A stretch of DNA of 64,000 bases. Origin: Symbiotaphrina buchneri (lineage: Eukaryota; Ascomycota; Symbiotaphrinales; Symbiotaphrinaceae). Where the stretch lies: assembly GCA_001599915.1 (NCBI GenBank), contig BCIG01000020.1, positions 62,001 to 126,000 on the forward strand, written 5' to 3'. Shown piece by piece: positions 60,819 through 64,000 of the stretch. How positions within the stretch are numbered: the first letter of the stretch is position 1; each line of letters begins with the position of its first letter. The position numbers and the translations under genes were made by a program. The notes beneath the pieces are model-generated. The model saw only the letters and a program-made list of their open reading frames with translations. It ran no database searches and was not told the origin of the DNA.

Positions 60819-61907
60819 TCAACGAGGATTTAGTATCTCGTCCCCAAGGCTTCCATAATGGTCCCTCCACGGCTGGAACTGTACGGGCTGACGGGAGCCC
60901 ATGCCTGCCAAAGAGGCAGCATTGAGATGTGCAAGATAATCTCCCATGTCGATATCTGTAAGGCCTCGGGCATTTGCGCTCGTGGCGTGTTTGATCCGTT
61001 CACGGACACGCGTGGTATACCGATCTAACAGCTGCGCCGCTCGACCCATCTCTAATGCATCAATCTCATTGTGCTTCAGAGCAGAAGTGGCCTTTTCAAG
61101 CGCTTGTTGCAAGGAGGCAACTTTTTGTCTGAGCTTCAGGTTCTCTTGTTCTAATTCAGCCTTCTGTCGCATCACAACCTGCAGATCCGGCTGGGCATCA
61201 CCCGAGCTGATGGTTGTAGTTGTCGAAGAGTTATGCGGAGGCACAGAGACATAGGCCATACGTTTCGGAGCACTCGAGGGGGGAGGTGTCGATTGACGCT
61301 TTCCCAGGACTGTTGTATCTGGAAGCGGAGAATTAGGGGTGATAGGTGGTAGAGCATCTTCCAGACTGGGGTCCAGCGGTATCGTATCATCATCATCCGC
61401 GGAAAAGTCTGGGAGGGCAGAGAGTTGGGAATCCTCTCGGACCGGTGTTACCTGCGGGTGTCCATCAGACGCTGGTTTAAGAAGGGCAATCTTCGCTTTG
61501 TAGGCTTGTTGTGGAAATATTGTAGCCCCATAGACCTCTTTTAGCCGATCAATGATTTCTTGCGCCGGAGTGGCCTCGGTGAGGGTCATGACATTGGGGA
61601 TGGCGCTCACTAGCCATGCCAATTTGCTGACACCAGACCTTTTCACCGGCGTCTGTTCTGGCGTGCCCGAGCATTGGTGCGGGATGAAATTCTTCCCCAC
61701 GACGGCCTTGTCGACGCGCGCATCCCAATTGCAGCGGATGCGAAATGGGCAATCTGTGCCTGACCTGCAGATGGCGATGACACGCGTGCTGTCGCTCTTG
61801 TGTATCCTGTAGCAGTCATAGCCGGTGCTGATGGACCAATCCCGAAGCGCAACCTTGAAGTCGTAAAGGGAATTGAATTGCTGCCCTGGATCTACAGTTG
61901 GAGCCAT
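60819..61907 (-). CDS. MuDR/MULE-type DNA-binding domain protein with coiled coil
   Basis: Single exon, 362 aa. Residues about 10-80 (FNSLYDFKVALRDWSISTGY, AICRSGTDCPFRIRCNWD, ending FIPHQC) match the N-terminal DNA-binding domain of MuDR/MULE transposases: a WRKY/GCM-like zinc fold with two Cys and a final His-x-Cys. A helical segment follows (RSGVSKLAWLVSAIPNVMTL), then an acidic/Pro-rich linker and a clear coiled coil at about 250-290 (QKAELEQENLKLRQKVASLQ). No DDE core, terminal repeats or neighbouring transposon parts are seen. The gene is intact and shares a 288-bp divergent promoter with TAP42, so a domesticated DNA-binding factor is more likely than a live element. Function unknown. 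Confidence 0.75.
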   Translation of the reverse strand: MAPTVDPGQQFNSLYDFKVALRDWSISTGYDCYRIHKSDSTRVIAICRSGTDCPFRIRCNWDARVDKAVVGKNFIPHQCSGTPEQTPVKRSGVSKLAWLVSAIPNVMTLTEATPAQEIIDRLKEVYGATIFPQQAYKAKIALLKPASDGHPQVTPVREDSQLSALPDFSADDDDTIPLDPSLEDALPPITPNSPLPDTTVLGKRQSTPPPSSAPKRMAYVSVPPHNSSTTTTISSGDAQPDLQVVMRQKAELEQENLKLRQKVASLQQALEKATSALKHNEIDALEMGRAAQLLDRYTTRVRERIKHATSANARGLTDIDMGDYLAHLNAASLAGMGSRQPVQFQPWRDHYGSLGDEILNPR

Positions 61908-62195
61908 GACAGGCGAAAGGAGTGGGGTTTGTTGTGGAGGGTGGTAGTTTAGAGCAGGTCAAATTTGGAATATTTCCGTGGGCACGGCGTGGCATTGAGC
62001 GATACGGATCATCCCCTGAATTTACGTCGCCTTAGTCAGCCGTCAATCGCGAAGCACATGCAACGGACATTTCCAGACCATGCGAATCGTGGAGACTGCC
62101 GAAGAATTATGACATTATTATAATCCGTTTCCCAACGCTTCTCAGCTTGGTCGAGCACAGATACTTCTGGATACTCGTGCCAATACCGCAACAAC

Positions 62196-63409
62196 ATGGC
62201 GGAAGAGCAACGAAGTATCCGATCCATCTTTGCTTCGGCGGAGGCCAAGCGTAAACAGCTCGATCTCGTCGCAGACCGAAACAACTCAAGCTACCAGGAA
62301 GCAGTAAATTCCGCTCTCGCGGAATATGAGGAGTGCCAGAGACTGGTAGAACAAGCTTCATTATTCAGCCCCAACGAGACTGTCGATGATATTTCTTCAG
62401 GGGACTTACAGTAAATTTATCTCTGCGCTTAGCAACTTGATCATACTTACCGACGGGAACAGATATCTTTTGGTCTTGTTTTATTGCGCTGAGTTGATGC
62501 TCAAGACGAATACCCTTGACAGAAAGACGGTTCTCCGGCGGGCGAGGGACTACTATGAGCGGTACCTGAATCTTGTCGACACATATGGCCTTCTGTCAGA
62601 CGAGGATAAAAAGCTGTACGAACGCTATCTTGAAGCTCGAAATACATTTTCTACGGCATCCACGACAGATGCAGCTGCCCGGAGAGCAACGAAGATTGCC
62701 CGGTTCCGTGCGGAGAAGGAGTTGAAGCAGAAGCTTGAAGTATGTTTGCTAAGGCTGTACTCTCGCAGGCTCGCACTGACCGTGAGAAGTTGCTGCAGCA
62801 GGATCCTGGCCTTGCGCAGAACGATGAGACAACCGTTCGCGATCTGCACCTGACAAACATTGCTTTCTCTAACCAACAAACCTTTCAATCCCTCGAGTCT
62901 ATTGCTCAGGAGCTCGATATTCTTTCATTAGCTCCACCGGCCCCTGCACCCGGGCAAACACCACTGGATGACCGTCGGCGCGAGGAAACCAGAGATGGCT
63001 ACTCAGATCGTTTGGACCGTCCAATTTCAGAGCTCCTAGCAGGTGGTAAGGCAGGCCCGATTCTGAGTAAAGACGGCAAGCCTCTTCGACCCTTTACATT
63101 GCTGGACAGCCGTCAGCGCTTACAAGAGGGTGTTTTTCGGCCGGGACACAATTTGCCGACCATGACAATCGATGAATATCTGGAAGAAGAGAAACGAAGA
63201 GGTGGCATCATAGAAGGCGGCGGTGCACAGTCTGGTCTTAGACCCGAACCAGACGAGGACGACTTGGATAAGGCTGATGAAGAGACAATGAAGGCCCGTG
63301 CTTGGGATGAATATGTCGAAGCTAATCCAAAGTGAGCAAAAGTTGTCATCCTGTCCCTTCGTGCCTAACCGTCTACAGGGGCTCTGGAAACACTCTGAAC
63401 AGAGGTTGA
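62196..63409 (+). CDS. TAP42: TAP42 / alpha4 family PP2A regulatory protein
   Basis: Binds the catalytic subunits of PP2A-type phosphatases and acts in TOR signalling. Exons 62196-62410, 62463-62739, 62799-63331 and 63379-63409 give 351 aa. The N-terminal half is a TPR-like helical domain (SYQEAVNSALAEYEECQRLV, YLLVLFYCAELMLK, LRRARDYYERYLNLVDTYGL). The C-terminal half has the family segment GKPLRPFTLLDSRQRLQEGV, FRPGHNLPTMTIDEYLEEE, and the diagnostic end DEYVEANPK|GSGNTLNRG supplied by the last exon. The third junction is uncertain. A 59-nt intron ending GCTGCAG, with CTGAC 18 nt upstream, is preferred. A 29-nt intron ending CTCGCAG would also keep frame and add ten residues (ARTDREKLLQ) that resemble the family. 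Confidence 0.92.
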
Positions 63410-64000
63410 GTAGGAAGCTTGACAGCTCCGTACGTCCCTTGGGGTGTCAACTCCTAGGCGCATAACTTCACAGATACAAGGCTTGTTCCGCTGCTCTCCG
63501 AAGTATGGCTTTCAAGCATCCACCTCTACTATCATTGTAGCTGACATGTGTGCTTCAGTTGTTGGGGTGAGAAGGTCTATTCGCTTCAGTCAGTGAGCGG
63601 AAGTTCAGCCGAATCTCGACACAAGCGATGCCAGTCTTCTCTGGCTTGTGACAGATTAAGCCTTGAGAAGGAGTCTTCAGGCCTCCTGCTGTCGCTGTCA
63701 GAGTTGCTGGCCCTCGGTGGTCTGTGGTCAATGAGAGAGCGACCGTCAGTTAGATCAGACGAAAACCGGTGACGACATGTCTTGATCTACAACATCTACT
63801 GTAGCAAAGATATCACCGCATCTAGACCACAAAATGTTTTTCGGATAAATGGAACCATAGTCTAGATTGTCATACTCTATGGTCGCTGTCTCTGGATAAC
63901 TGTTATCGGCGCATGAGCTCTGACAGGCACGTACAAGTCCCGTCCTCTGGTCCCGTTGCTGCTAGCTCCGGGGAATTTATACAAGTGTACGACGGCACGA
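63410..64000. other. Right-hand flank, possible terminal exon on minus strand
   Basis: 591 bases after TAP42. On the minus strand a frame is open from about 63788 to a TGA at 63586-63588 without an ATG. Its product is Ser/Asp/Arg-rich and ends WHRLCRDSAELPLTD. It could be the last exon of a gene coming from the right, or chance. Confidence 0.25.

Noticed and set aside
1-64000. tRNA genes, rRNA, CRISPR, retroelements or virus-like elements
   Set aside because: Scanned by eye for tRNA-like B boxes, long repeats and reverse transcriptase or integrase motifs; none convincing. A tRNAscan run could still find one.

Overview
The window is nuclear DNA of a filamentous ascomycete (Pezizomycotina, probably Eurotiomycetes; the class is an inference). 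Introns are mostly 45-90 nt with GT..AG ends and CTAAC/CTGAC branch sites. The gene set includes a Dicer-like 1, a fused CPSase/ATCase, a siderophore-type MFS transporter and an Asi3-like RING protein. No rRNA, recognisable tRNA, CRISPR array, retroelement or virus-like element was seen. One gene carries a MuDR/MULE-type DNA-binding domain but no transposase core.

Layout, left to right: 3' end of cytoplasmic dynein heavy chain (+); WDR48/Bun107-type WD40 protein (+); mitochondrial SAM carrier (-) divergent from a TilS-type tRNA(Ile)-lysidine synthase (+); Ca2+-regulated mitochondrial carrier (-) divergent from cyclin C (+); a 2.4 kb gap; a conserved low-complexity protein (+); a small mitochondrial-type protein (+); siderophore MFS transporter (-) divergent from a Ufo1-like F-box/WD/UIM protein (+); ribose-5-phosphate isomerase (-) divergent from ULA1 (+); Asi3-like RING membrane protein (-); two-domain ABC ATPase (-); a small Pro/Gln-rich protein found only by joining two exons (+); VAMP7-type R-SNARE (-) divergent from DCL1 (+, 16 exons); YVC1-like cation channel (-) divergent from pyrABCN/URA2 (+); a 63-aa one-TM protein (-); MULE-DBD/coiled-coil protein (-) divergent from TAP42 (+).

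The window is ordinary core genome, not an island: genes alternate in divergent and convergent pairs with short spacers. Mitochondrial functions cluster at 8.7-14.3 kb (SAM import, tRNA lysidine, ATP-Mg/Pi-type exchange). Several ubiquitin or NEDD8 genes are scattered through it (WDR48, Ufo1-like F-box, ULA1, Asi3-like). I did not find a convincing undescribed system. The best leads are a two-codon uORF overlapping the TilS start by one base, an exact SreA-type GATA site before the siderophore transporter, the MULE-derived coiled-coil protein, a GC-AG intron, and the overlooked two-exon small gene. Exon coordinates were worked out by hand from splice signals, reading phase and family knowledge; none was tested against RNA.
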